Positions 34,987-46,211 of a stretch of 64,000 nt of DNA are shown piece after piece. The first letter of the stretch is position 1. Each line of letters begins with the position of its first letter. The DNA comes from Bryoerythrophyllum caledonicum (Eukaryota > Streptophyta > Bryopsida > Pottiales > Pottiaceae), in the NCBI GenBank assembly GCA_963971425.1, contig OZ020516.1, positions 14,930,593 to 14,994,592 on the forward strand, in the 5' to 3' direction. The notes beneath the pieces are model-generated. The model searched no databases. It was not told the origin of the DNA and worked only from the letters and a program-made list of their open reading frames with translations. The position numbers and the translations under genes were made by a program.

Positions 34987-37300
34987 TTCAAAGATAGCTC
35001 CTCGTCATGTGCATGCAAGTATTCTGAATATCCTTCCTGTCAATATCCTCAGCAAACTTTCAAATCTCAAGCGCTCGCATTGTCACGGTTCACCTGCAGA
35101 TAAGGAGTACGCGCTGAACACCGGAATATGATGAAGCCAGGCAGCCAGGAAGGAATGTGTTCTAGAGCAAAAGAAGTTCGATAACAGAGGCAATCGAGGA
35201 CAGAGGCAGCTTAGTGACCCACTATACAAACACATGTGTTATCCGAACAGAGCTGAATGAAGCCTCACAGACCTCATGACAAAGAAACCCAGTAAACACT
35301 TGAGAAACACAATCATGCTCACAAAGCCACAACCAGGACAACATTTCTTTTGTATAGGACTCAGCCTACCACTTCTTCCCCTCAATTCCCTACATACAAT
35401 CCGAAAGTTTAACAAACTCTTATAAGAATAACACCAATAGGTTTTGATAACTAACTAGACCATCCCCGCCAGCTAACACTTTGACCACCTCACGTTTCTC
35501 CCTCTCCACTTCATTCTATTCCGACCTTCCTCCAAAGAAACAGCTCACCTGCCCTCGCATTCCAACTCTGGTCCCCTCACCATCCCTCTTCTCTCGCAAA
35601 CTTACACGCGTCGAATTCCAACTCCACTTCCATCAGCACAATTACTCAGCTACGAAAAAAACGAGAGCTGATACCTATCACGACAGCAACTAAAACCTCA
35701 AAGAGCCAGCTCTTTCCAAACTCAAATCAGAGTCAGAGAAGCACTCCATTTCATCTTCAAGACTAGTACCTGCCACGAAAAACTCTCTCTCTCTCTCCTA
35801 GCAAACAATTGATCCTCTGAAAAGAACTCATCCTAATCAAGACGCCACTCAGAACGCCAATCAACCTCCAACACATGCACGACGACATTCTACTCCAAGC
35901 CGAATTACCTATCACAACAGCAATGAAACCAAAAGAAAACTCTTTCCAGTCCTCATCCCCAAACTCATCACCCTCCAACATCCTCAAACGAACGCACAGC
36001 ATTTCTCTCCTCACCTCCAAGCCTAATCGCCTATCACATACAAAAAACTCTCTTTAATTCCTCATCGAATCACGCTCCAAGACAACAACGCACTCTCAAC
36101 GCACCGCATTCCTCCACCTCTCCGCAACACATCATCGATCCTCAACAAAACATCAACAAACCACGCCATTCCACCCCACCTCCAAGCTAAAACTCTTCAT
36201 CTCCAGCTCCCGTCCGCAACACTCTCCAGAAACCTCCAACGAATCCTAATTACCTGCAACGAATCTCTCACCTCCGATCCTCCACAGAAAACCTCTCTCC
36301 AAGACGGTTCACGCACCTGCCGGCACTCGATTCTTCACATCCAAGAGCCTCCGCCTCCTCCTCCGCCCAGACTCTTCCGAGGGCACGACGCAGTCAAGCC
36401 AGAGAGAGAACCGAACGTAAACACAAGAGTGCAGCTCCTTTTCCTGGTTCGGTGATCGACAAAGCGAACGATGAACTTGGAGAATAAATAAACCGGAAGG
36501 CCCAAGGTTAGGTAAGACGAATGGCGGGAGGCTTTGCGACAGCCGCCGACTGTCCTCATTATTGTAAATCCGATATCTACAACTCCTGGAGATCGCGACT
36601 CCCAGAATGTACGCTTCGGGGAGACTGTGCCGGTTATGGGTGTAGTGGCGGAGGTGGGGCACCTCAGGGTCGCCGTCGCCGTCGCATCGATTCACATCCT
36701 TTGTCAGAGCATCCCCTGAAATCTACCGCGTGTGTAGATCCTGCTCCACGTGATGTGCGGATCTCGTAGATGATGTCCTTTCTTGCTTCTTGGATTGGTC
36801 GTGGCGGACAAAGTGGTGCCTTGGGAGTCTACGTTTTTCTTAGAGTTTTTCTAGATGGATTTGGTTTTGGGGTGTTGTAGCGGGTTTGGGAGTTGGATGA
36901 GAAAATGAAGGGTTGCGGCGAAGTCTATCGGGATTTGGATGAGAAATGTGAGATCAATCTGTTGGGTTTACTTTGCACTTTAAAGATCATACCACGACGT
37001 CTAATGGCTTTTGGGCTTTGAGTTTCTCACTACACTAAAGATGATATTTAGTGTTAATCACACTAATTTGTTTATTAATGCTATAAGTTTTTAGGAATGT
37101 TTTTTCCAACGTTGTTTTCAATGGTCCCCCACTTTAAGTAGTGTTGATAGTTGTATTCTGAGCTCTTAGTAAGACAAAACTTCAAAAGTAAAATGTTATA
37201 GCATTTTCCAAGAGAATTAGTTTGGTTACACTGTAAATCCTCTTTAGAGTACTTATGGCGCCCATGTTGTCTCGAAACCCTTTTTTAGCACTTTCTTTAA
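34987..37300. other. NRPE1 upstream region and intergenic DNA
   Basis: It is CT-rich on the plus strand (AG-rich in NRPE1 sense) from about 35460 to 36330, as in many plant 5' UTRs and promoters, so an upstream non-coding exon is possible. Overlapping ORFs at 36309-36769 on both strands show no family resemblance. The part from 36900 on is AT-rich. Confidence 0.45.
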
Positions 37301-38245
37301 CCCCTAAAAGACCAAGTGTCAAAAATGAGTTTTTTGATAGTTTGGTTAGGTTTCTATGGTGTCACTTTATAACATTCTTGTTTGAAATTTCTACTGTAAA
37401 CGGGCATCACTAAAGCGTTCATGGGAAGATAATTTTCTCCTTAATCTGACATTTAATGAAAAAGTTATAGGGTTTTGAATTTCCAATGGGAAGAGCAAGC
37501 ACGTTGGGCACCACCAAAATCTCTTGCTAGGACACTCTATTATATGCGAGATTTTCAATTCTAGCAAGTAACGTTATTTTCTAACCACATTGTTAAAAAA
37601 TAATTCTTGTCTTTAGTGAAAAGTAACATATTAACCCAAGTCAAACATTTTCACTCATTGTCACACATTATCGGGCAAGGTACCAAGAAAACTTCTTCCT
37701 TTCCACATAAAACTCAGGGATCATCATATTTTCCTACTTTTTATTTTTTCCACAATAGTGTGCGGTGTAAACTTCTTGTTGACTATTTGGATTATCAATC
37801 TAAAACATACAAATTTTACAAAAGGTTAAAAACAAGAACTAGCAAATTTTAAACCTCCACTCCTTGCACAGTTGTATTGAATATGCTACACCCCTCTTCT
37901 ACCTCTAAGAATTGGTGTATAAGGAACTAACATCATGCTCAACACAGTAACAATGGATTTAGACCTTGTGTAGTATAAAAATTGACACCAAGTTAACTCA
38001 AAGTTTGCTATTCACTCAAGGCAAGGAAGAACACAAACCATTTTCTTGACTTCAAACACTATAATGTTTCAATCCATGCGGTTTGAGTTTATGAATTTTT
38101 GTGAGTATGTTCCTTGATAGGTCATAATTGAGATCCTTTAGTCAAAACTAGAAATAAAAGTTTGTGTATTCTTCTTTATTCATTGCACAAGAATCCAATA
38201 GTTTCGAAGTGTTTTTGGTGTGAAATTGTTGCAATCCTTTGGAGG
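37301..38245 (-). mobile_element. TTAA-flanked TIR element, family A copy, reverse orientation
   Basis: TTAA at 37297-37300 and 38246-38249 encloses 945 bp. The left end CCCCTAAAAGACCAAGTG matches the right terminus of the 17119-18060 copy, and the other end (CCTCCAAAGGATTGC on the opposite strand) is more decayed. An ORF at 37607-37852 shares TQVKHFHSLSHI..QGTKK with other copies. Confidence 0.7.
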
Positions 38246-39331
38246 TTAAGTAACTGAAGTGGTCTATCAGTTTATTGTAAGATTTTCCTTGTTAGGCCAT
38301 ACAGCTTCTCTGTTTTTTCATTTTTCGAAAAATCAACATGATGATTTTGTATTCAAATCACTCAGTTTTCAAAAATACATCAATCATCTCATGTATGACA
38401 CAATTAATTCTAAAATGTCAAAAAAAATTTATTTGATATATAATATTCATCATTATGAGACTTTGAAGTGTAAGAAATATATGAACTTGCCTTTTAACTT
38501 CGGTACATCTTTAAGAATTCATATTAAACATGGAATTAAGCAATTATGCACTTAGCCAAGTGCATTGACTGGCGGTGACTAACGGCAACTTATGACTCAA
38601 AACTTGAGGGGGAAAAAACATTTGGGACAATTTTTATTTTTTACTTTCATTGAAATGACATGTCTTTTGCATTAATTATTAGTTCTTGAAGGTCAAGTCA
38701 GTGATATATTTTGTTCTATTTTTCTCTCTATCTTATATGACTTTTTATAGAATACATGATTCATAGTCTAATCTACGATTCCTTTTACAAAACTTCAATC
38801 ATGTATGTAAAGTTATTATATATATATTTTGTATTATTATAGGATTTTATGTAATCTCACTACAAATGCAATTTATAAGAGATACCAAAATAAAGCACGC
38901 ATCTCCATGAAAAAAGGAAAAACTATTTACTATAGTCAAAAGTTGACATAATCAAACACATTAAAACTATCCTAACACAAAACAATCACATATGTCATAT
39001 GATCCAGTCTAAATACAATAAAGCATCCCTTGCGGCAACTACATAAGTTTGTTGAAGGGCATTATATTTAGCTCTGTGCTATGTAAACAACATGTCTACT
39101 TGACAATAATACAACTCCAAGGCTCATCACTCATCCTCTACCAAAGCAACTCATTGCTCAGATTCCATGCATGATGGGCCAAATCCTGCATGTTCTTTGC
39201 AAGTTTCTTAACCGAAACATTTCCACCCTATCCCTTGGGCAACCTCTGCGCTACACTTGCCGCACTCACTAAAGCAATAGCCTTTTGAACATCGTCCGAG
39301 TGGATGAACTATTAGGCCTTCCATATAGATT
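38246..39331. other. AT-rich intergenic DNA
   Basis: No gene recognised. The phrase GCAATTATGCACTTAGCC at about 38534 recurs around 46700 and 47565, so it belongs to a dispersed repeat. Confidence 0.4.
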
Positions 39332-40233
39332 TCAGATTTGGTCTGATAGGTTGTTAAATTCTTCGTCTTTTGCTGCCACGGCCGATAAATTCACTAAATC
39401 ATCTAGCATAGATGCGGAGGTCCTACGATGAGATTCAATTGTTCTGAGCCCTAACCTAGGAATTGTGTCTCCGGATCCCAAGGCACTTCTAGTCAACCTT
39501 CTACCGCTTCCATCCAAAATCGAGGGGCCTCCCTAAAAGAAGAAGCTATATTCTTCTCATCACGTCATGGCCGCTTCAAAAGACGTCTTCTTACTAAAGG
39601 TGGAATATGAGATGTAGGCTACTCAAAATTTTTGGCGTGATGATGATCTTCACGCTCTCTCCTCTCCTCCATTGGCCGCCAATCCAGGTGCAACGGACGT
39701 ACAAGAACAAGATAAATTGGTTTTGTCTCTTCATGTTTTTTTGGTAGATTATAAGTTGTTGCACGTGTTGGATCCATCTCCCGTGATGCTTCATATCTAA
39801 TATGCTCCTCCATCATCCTCTTAGCTTTCAGCACCATCTTCGGCAATAATCCCAAACATCCCAAAATATTATTATGTCTAGCAATATGTACCGCATGAGA
39901 TATGCTCACCCAAAACGCGTGTAGTGATTTGAGAAATTTCACTTGCTCTGGAACCTAAAGCAAATTTGCAGGTACGGGTGCAAAAAGCAGCTCCTTAGAG
40001 AAAAAAGTCCTAATCCCTAATTGACTAGGACCGGGAACGCACGTCACATATATCATATCTTCACGTTGAAGCAAAATTGCTTGGATTTTGCCAAAACGCT
40101 TCTCCAACGTTGATGTACGCTTCCCTAGATGAAAGGGATTACACGTCACCTACAAGAATGCCTTTAACAGCTCCACTTCCTCGATTCACCAGCCCTGGTT
40201 CTCCCAGACATAGTCAATCGTTGTTGGTGCCAT
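39332..40233 (-). pseudogene. Decayed ORF of unknown family
   Basis: From an ATG at 40233 (MAPTTIDYVWENQGW) one frame runs to about 39619. It is interrupted by TGA soon after QGW, TAG before VTCNPFHLGKR and TAG at about 39955, yet the frame between stops is protein-like (FGKIQAILLQREDMIYVTC, VKFLKSLHAFWVSISH, MMEEHIRYEASREM). A frameshifted continuation follows at 39517-39332. The beginning resembles small helix-rich DNA-binding modules of transposon-associated proteins, but I do not recognise the family. It is clearly a broken gene, perhaps from a mobile element. Confidence 0.5.
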
Positions 40234-40429
40234 AACGCTACACTTTAAAAAACTTGTACCTCCTTATAGAGCAATAGTAATTGTTAGAATGGTGTAAGAT
40301 TTTTCCATCCGTGTTAGATTTGTATTCTAAGAGAATGTCCATCGTCATCAAAAGATATTCATTTTACATGATCATGAAGAGATAAATATTCCGACAATTA
40401 ACATTTAACCATACAATGTCAATAAAAAC

Positions 40430-40710
40430 TTATAAGGTAACGTACTCACAACATTTCATAAACTTTGACCGCAAAGGTTGAAATATTCTAGTGTTTCTTG
40501 TAATACAATATTTTCATTTTTTTCTATGCGTAATTCGATCAATAGACTTTGAATTCACTTGGAGACCATTTTTTTGAACTACACAAAGTCTAAATTCATT
40601 AACATCGTAATAAGTATGTTGTTAATTTGTTGTACACCAATGTTTGAAAGTACGGAAGGATGTAGCATATTCAAAACAATCAGACAAAGGTAGAGAAGGA
40701 GAAAATTTCT
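40430..40710 (+). mobile_element. Family A TTAA element, left-half fragment
   Basis: Shares TTTCATAAACTTTGACCGC, a GTCTAAATTCATTA block and GTAGCATATTCAAAAC with family A. It is truncated on both sides. Confidence 0.5.
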
Positions 40711-40774
40711 TGTTATCAATTTTTAATCAAAGCTACATATGTTTTTGATCCAAAAGGCCAACACAAAGGTTTGA

Positions 40775-41614
40775 CCCCTAAAGTCGAAAGCCCTCAAAAC
40801 TGCCAAAACCCTCAGAACTGCCCTCTTTCAATGCAAGGTGAAAATTTTTAACTTTTGACAAATTTTCGAGTATGTAACCGTAAGATCTAGTACCTAACTT
40901 GTACATGTACATGCATACCAAATCTTAGATTCAAATCCCTCTCCATTTGTGAGATCGTAATGTTCAAAGTTGAAAAAAAAGATTTTTTCCTTGTTGTAGA
41001 ATGGAAAACTAATGTTTTGGGGGCCAAAAAAACCAATTTTGAAAGGAAATTTGACATGAGGCTCTTCAAATTCTTGTTTCTATGTGAGTAAGGAATATGT
41101 CCATATAATTTTTACCCTCATAGGACCTATAAAACCTAAAGAAATGCTTAATTTTTCACATGGAGGTATGCTGAAATACAAATACAAATGCCCATTTTCA
41201 ACAATTAAAAAGGCATGTAAAAAATTATCTGATTGAAAATTCAAACGGTGAGATCATACTTTACTACCTCTTTTATATGTACGAAAAACAAAATTCGAAA
41301 AAAAATAAAATCTCAATTTTTGGTGAATTTTTGAAGTTACTGCGATCTGATTGATTTTGGGCAGATTTTGAGAATAAATGAGCATATACCGCAGTTCTGG
41401 GCAGATTTCAGCATGCCCTAACAGTGTTTTCAAACTTTGACCGTGAATATCTCCTAAAGTATGAGGAATTTTGAAGCATGAATGGTGTCATTTTAAAGGT
41501 ATGGGAAAACTCTACAATCTTCCAAAATTGTAACTTCATACGATCTAAATTTAGTAACTGAGAGCCTGACCAGAGTCAGATCGACCACATTCTGGTCCAT
41601 TTCGACTTTAGGGG
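40775..41614. mobile_element. TTAA-type TIR element, family B, 840 bp
   Basis: The perfect 15-bp inverted repeat CCCCTAAAGTCGAAA lies at 40775-40789 and, in complement, at 41600-41614. TTAA follows on the right (41615-41618); the left flank is TTGA, one base different. The interior is unrelated to family A and has no transposase. Confidence 0.65.
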
Positions 41615-41634
41615 TTAAACCACATCCCTGAAGA

Positions 41635-42381
41635 GGTGTGCGCGCGCACACCCCTGCGCGCACACCCCTGCGCACACCCCTACATCAAACCGTCATGTCA
41701 GGGTTTGAGGGAGGCGGCGCTTTCTAGGGTTTTATCGCTAACTTATGATACAAAGGACGAGATCCGCACTAGCGTCGCCGTCGCCAACAAGAGGTCTACG
41801 AGCACGTCGAGCACGATGACCGCGAGGGCGACGAGCACAACATATGCAATCACAAGGGCAGTACACACGTCTGCATAACGAGGACAAGGGCAAGGAGCAC
41901 GACGTTGAAGACCACAAGAGCGCGATAGTGGTGCAATAGGACAACGCGGAGGCACTAGGAGACCACGATGGATGTGCACAATCGCTGAGCACGATCGATG
42001 TGCACAAGGAGAGCACGATCGATGTGCACAAAGAGAGCACGATCGCGGTGCAAGAGGAGGGCACGGCGGCACGAGGTACAGAGCGCGGTAGCACAAGGAA
42101 CAGAGCGCGGTGCGAGAAGTGAGGGCGGCGGAGATGTCGAGGACGACGCACACAATACGTGGGCGCACAAGTTGACGACCATGTCCACCAGCACGTCGTA
42201 GTTCACGAGCACGTCGCAGTGCACGAGCACAAGCAAGGGAGGAGGGAGGAGAGAGGTAAGGGAACACACCTTCAATTATGGTTGCAGCACGTCGTCTTCT
42301 CCGCACGTCCGGATCATCATAGGGCTCTGTAAGATTTGTGGCTTAACTTTGGGGTTGTAGGGGTGTGCGCGCGCACACCCC
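41635..42381. repeat. GC-rich repeat block bounded by GTGTGCGCGCGCACAC palindromes
   Basis: The left edge has GGTGTGCGCGCGCACACC (41635-41652) plus further CGCGCACACCCCT units. The right edge has a 22-bp perfect palindrome (42360-42381) with the same core. Between them lie short GC-rich units such as GAGCACGATCGATGTGCAC (around 41970-42060). ORFs run on both strands without any family signature, so I treat it as non-coding repeat DNA. Confidence 0.55.
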
Positions 42382-42892
42382 AGGTGGCGCGGTCTGCAAT
42401 TTCTGGCAACTCTAGGGTTTACACACCAAGCGGCGCAGTCCATTTTTTTCGGGATTTTCAGCGATAGGGTTTACTGCCGCTTTAGGGATGGCGCCGCCTT
42501 AGAGCTTAGTGTACAATGGCAAGTATTGATCTTGATGATGTGATGATCTTCTTCTTTGCTTGTGATCTTATTATCTTGTATACAGGAGGAAGACGTGGAA
42601 CTCGTGGAGCAAGAGCTCTCGGCGCACACGATTGTAAGTCGAAGACTAGGTGCGTGCTCATCGTGCATCTGAATGCGTTCACTGATAGCCATACGTACCG
42701 CATCCGTGTCTGATTCGTATCCTGGTTATGTATCTTGCGACCCTTATAGTTGTACCAAGGTAGCGAAGAGTTTTGTTCTCCATTCTAATGAACCGCGTCT
42801 GATCGACATTTCTGATCATTCTTCATTTTCGTTTCACATTTGTATGTTTTGTTTTGTCATTCTTCATTTTCGTTTCACATTTGTATGTAAGA
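42382..42892. other. Intergenic DNA
   Basis: Nothing recognised. A ~25-base duplication (TTCATTTTCGTTTCACATTTG) occurs near 42822 and 42864. Confidence 0.35.
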
Positions 42893-43699
42893 CTTTTCAA
42901 GTAACACACTTAGAAAGATTCATAAACTTCGACCACACGGATTGATAGATTACAGTGTTTGAAGGTGAAGGAAAAGCTTCATTTTCTTCGTCAATTTTAG
43001 TGGATCAACAGACTTTGACTTCACTTGGTGTCAAACTTTTGCACTACACAAGGTCTAAATCCATTACCATTGTGTTAAACATGATGTTAGTTCCTTGTAC
43101 ACAAATTTTTAGAGGTAGAAAAGGTGCTTAGCATATTCAAAAAAATTGTGAAAGGAGTAGAGGTTCAAAATTGCCAATTCAGGTTCTATTTTTTGGTGAA
43201 CTTACTATGATTTAAAATTAAAATTGAAATGGTCAATATGAAGGTTTACACCACATATTGACTTAGAAAAAAATAAAAGTGAAAAATATGGAAATCTTTA
43301 AGTTTTTTGTGAAAAAAAAGTTTTTTTGTACCTTGCCCGGTAATGTGTGAAAATAATTTACTTAGGTCAACATGTTTACATTTGAAGAGAAGAGGTTTTT
43401 TTAACAAGATTAAAGGAATTATTGTTAGTTGAAAGTATTGAACATCACATTCAATAGAGTGTCCTAGCAAAAGTTTTTTGAGTTGCCTGACGTGCCGGCC
43501 CTCCCCAAGCAAAAACCTATTTTTTTATAAAAATCATTAAATGTCGGATTTAGGAAAAATTAGTACCACACCAAGATTTTTGTAAAGTCCATCTACAATA
43601 AAAAATTCATGGAAGAATATTATAAATTGACACCATAGGAACGTGTCCAAACCTTCAAGAGTCCCCCAAGAAGATCCTTGGAGTTTGGAGAGGTAGAGG
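42893..43699 (+). mobile_element. Family A TTAA element, left end missing
   Basis: Colinear with 17119-18060 from the GATTCATAAACTTCGACC landmark to a right end close to TTAA at 43700-43703. The antisense ORF 43246-43512 shares the ..FSHITGQGTKKLFF.. peptide with the other copies. Confidence 0.6.
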
Positions 43700-43703
43700 T
43701 TAA

Positions 43704-45380
43704 TTTTTCATGTGCAGATTTTGTCTTAAAAACATTCTTGTAATTTTTGAGTCTATTCACTTCCATTGGTTGTACAAATATTTGCCCCCTTTTGAAAGAA
43801 AATTCAGTTATTGGTACTCATTCCATTTCTTAAGATATAACTTTCTCCCTCGTATTTGTTGGCTTTGGCCTTTGATCCTCAAATTTATGTTGTATTTTAC
43901 CTTTGCAGGTAACTCCAACACTCTCACGTGGCGCACCAGAAGAGTTGTATTGTGTGGGTTATGCCAAATGAAGTAGTATTTTTGGTTCCTTGCTAAAAAT
44001 GTGTGGCAATGTTAGAAATTTTTTGACTTTGAATAAAATGCAATGTTTAACTAAAAAGAGTAAATGTTTAATAATAGTATGTAAGGTAATAATATTACTT
44101 CCTAGTATTGAAAATCTCACATTCGATAGAGTGTCATAGTAAAAGTGTTTGGAGCTCCCCGATGTTGACGCTCTTCTTGTTTCAAATTTTAAACTCTACA
44201 ACCTTTTCATACATGGAAGATGAAGGAAAAATTTGTACTCACTAAGGTTTCGGTAATGCCCACCTGCAGTAACTATTCAAAAGAGAAATTTTAAAAATAG
44301 ATATCATAACAATCCAACCAAAGTTTCAAAAAGCCCATATGTGACACTTAGTAACAATTTTTATACAACAAGCCTTTTTTTTTGTACTACTTCAAATTTT
44401 ATTTTGAAAGAGCATGTTATATTATTAAATAATCCCATAAGTTTTTGTTTTGGGTGCAACTCTTTATTGACCATGCTTGCAATGATCACAATCTTTAAAT
44501 AATCTAGATTGTTGTATGGTCAAATACTTTTTTGGTGAAATGTAAAGAGTTTTTTTGTTCTCCAATTATAAAGTACCGCAACAATAGATAGAAAATGTGA
44601 TGTAAGCATTTGATATGAAGATACATTGCATTTTTTATCCCTTGTTGTGAAGTAACAAACCATTTAATTATTATCGAGGGTGTAGAGGGTTTTGGCAAAT
44701 GTTAAAGAAGATGTCTGCCAAACGGTGAATTGAGTTGAAGGCCATGACATTCTAGTGCCTATACTGCTAATACGTGCATCTTAGTTTAAGGTGAGAAATA
44801 TTGTTTTATTGCTTTTGAATTTGTTTCTATTTGTGACGGTTGTCACAATATCTTCACATTACTCACGTTACAATTGCATGGTTATGAATTCTTCATATTT
44901 TGCAATAGTTTTCCGTACTAGTAACATATGGAGTATAATATTTCATTTTGTTGTGGTGGATAGTTATATTAGACATATAATACAATGTATTGAGTCATGT
45001 TCAACAAGCTGGGTTTGAAAGATTAGTTGGGACCGCACAAAATGAAATATTTGTTTTATTATCTATGATCTTTAAGCCCATATTTCGAATTACTAAGTAA
45101 GATACTCAAAATGTTTCATCAACTTTGACCAGAAAGATTAAATTATAAGAGTGTTTGAAATAGAGAAACACTTCATTATCTTCCATAGATTGAGTAGATC
45201 ATCAAAGTTTGAATTCATTTGGTGTCAAAAGTGTGTCCTACACATGGTCTAAATTCATTATAATCATGTCAAAAATGATGATGGTTCTTTGTTCATCTAT
45301 GTTTAGAAGTAGGGAAAGGATGTATTATATATTTTTGAAATTAAAGAAGGAAGTAAGACTAACATGATAGCAACCAGATT
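43704..45380. other. AT-rich DNA with family A fragments
   Basis: About 43976-44360 matches the right half of family A (CACTAAGGTTTCGGTAATG, then GACACTTAG). About 45085-45345 matches its left half. No gene seen between them. Confidence 0.45.
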
Positions 45381-46211
45381 GTGAGCACATTGTTGTATGT
45401 GATAGGAGATGTGTTGCGGAGGAAGGGCTTTTTGCCACCAACAATGTGCATCCAAGCAGACAACTGCACACACGAGAACAAAAACATTTATATGTTTGTT
45501 CTATATGCTACATTGGTGGAATTGGGCTTCTTTCAAGAGGTTGAATTATCTTTCCTTACAGTAGATCATACGCACAAAGATATTAATCAATGCTATAGTT
45601 GTATATCAAGTACGTTGAAGACAGTCCATCAACGTACTTGATATACTTAACTTATTAACAGGTCCGGATTCATTGGTTGGCATAACATTTTCTCACCACA
45701 TGCAATTCTATATGGCAAATCAGGAGGGAATCAGTGAAGTTCGAATACAACACAAACATTATTGCAAGGATCCATGGGGCTGGAGGCAGGGACGATGACA
45801 TTGAGGTTGTTGTCTGGTAGAGAAGAGCGACCCGCATTTGCAAAGGTGTTTGCAGCAAACAAACATGAGCTAAAGGCGTTGGATGACTTCATTGCATTTA
45901 AAGAACGGTGCATTCAAAGATTGCAACATGAGGTTAGGAATTGTGAAGCAAAAGTAGAGGCGAAAAGGTTGAAATCATATCGATCAGAATTTCCACTAAA
46001 AGACCGGAACAACAAGCATCGTTCTTCACAATTTTGGCCTTTTGAGGTCTCCAACATTACAATAGTTGTTGAACGTGCACCCTTTGATATGAAGGACAGT
46101 CCAATTAAAGAAAATAGCGGGACGACCGCCATAGACCAAATAATGGCCATGCTTCCAAATGCTGAGGCTCGAGGATACTTTGGACCTCGTATAGTAATTG
46201 ATATACTATAA
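45381..46211 (+). pseudogene. DUF7869-like protein remnant
   Basis: The first part (45381-45641) contains LPPTMCIQADNCTHENKN, VLYATLVELGFFQEVEL and LTVDHTHKDINQ.YS, which parallels the DUF7869 pattern of QxDN..rENKN followed by VGHTHeDiDq.FS. After a stop, a second frame reads FSHHMQFYMANQEG...HYCKDPWGW, and a third (45762-46211) reads NKHELKALDDFIAFKERCI, as in the family C-terminus. Two or more frame breaks and internal stops make this a pseudogene. The family's function is unknown to me; many members sit in repeats, so a mobile-element origin is plausible. Confidence 0.6.
45601..45646. repeat. 18-bp perfect inverted repeat (hairpin) inside the pseudogene
   Basis: The arms GTATATCAAGTACGTTGA and its exact complement are separated by AGACAGTCCA. 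It falls exactly where the DUF7869-like reading frame breaks. Confidence 0.85.

Noticed and set aside
36309-36769. ORFs on both strands upstream of NRPE1
   Set aside because: No family resemblance and no splice continuity with a neighbouring gene; more likely 5' flank of NRPE1.
41738-42306. Leu/Ser/Cys/Arg-rich minus-strand ORFs
   Set aside because: Low-complexity translation of GC-rich GAGCACGATCG-type repeats, open in several frames, with no domain signature.
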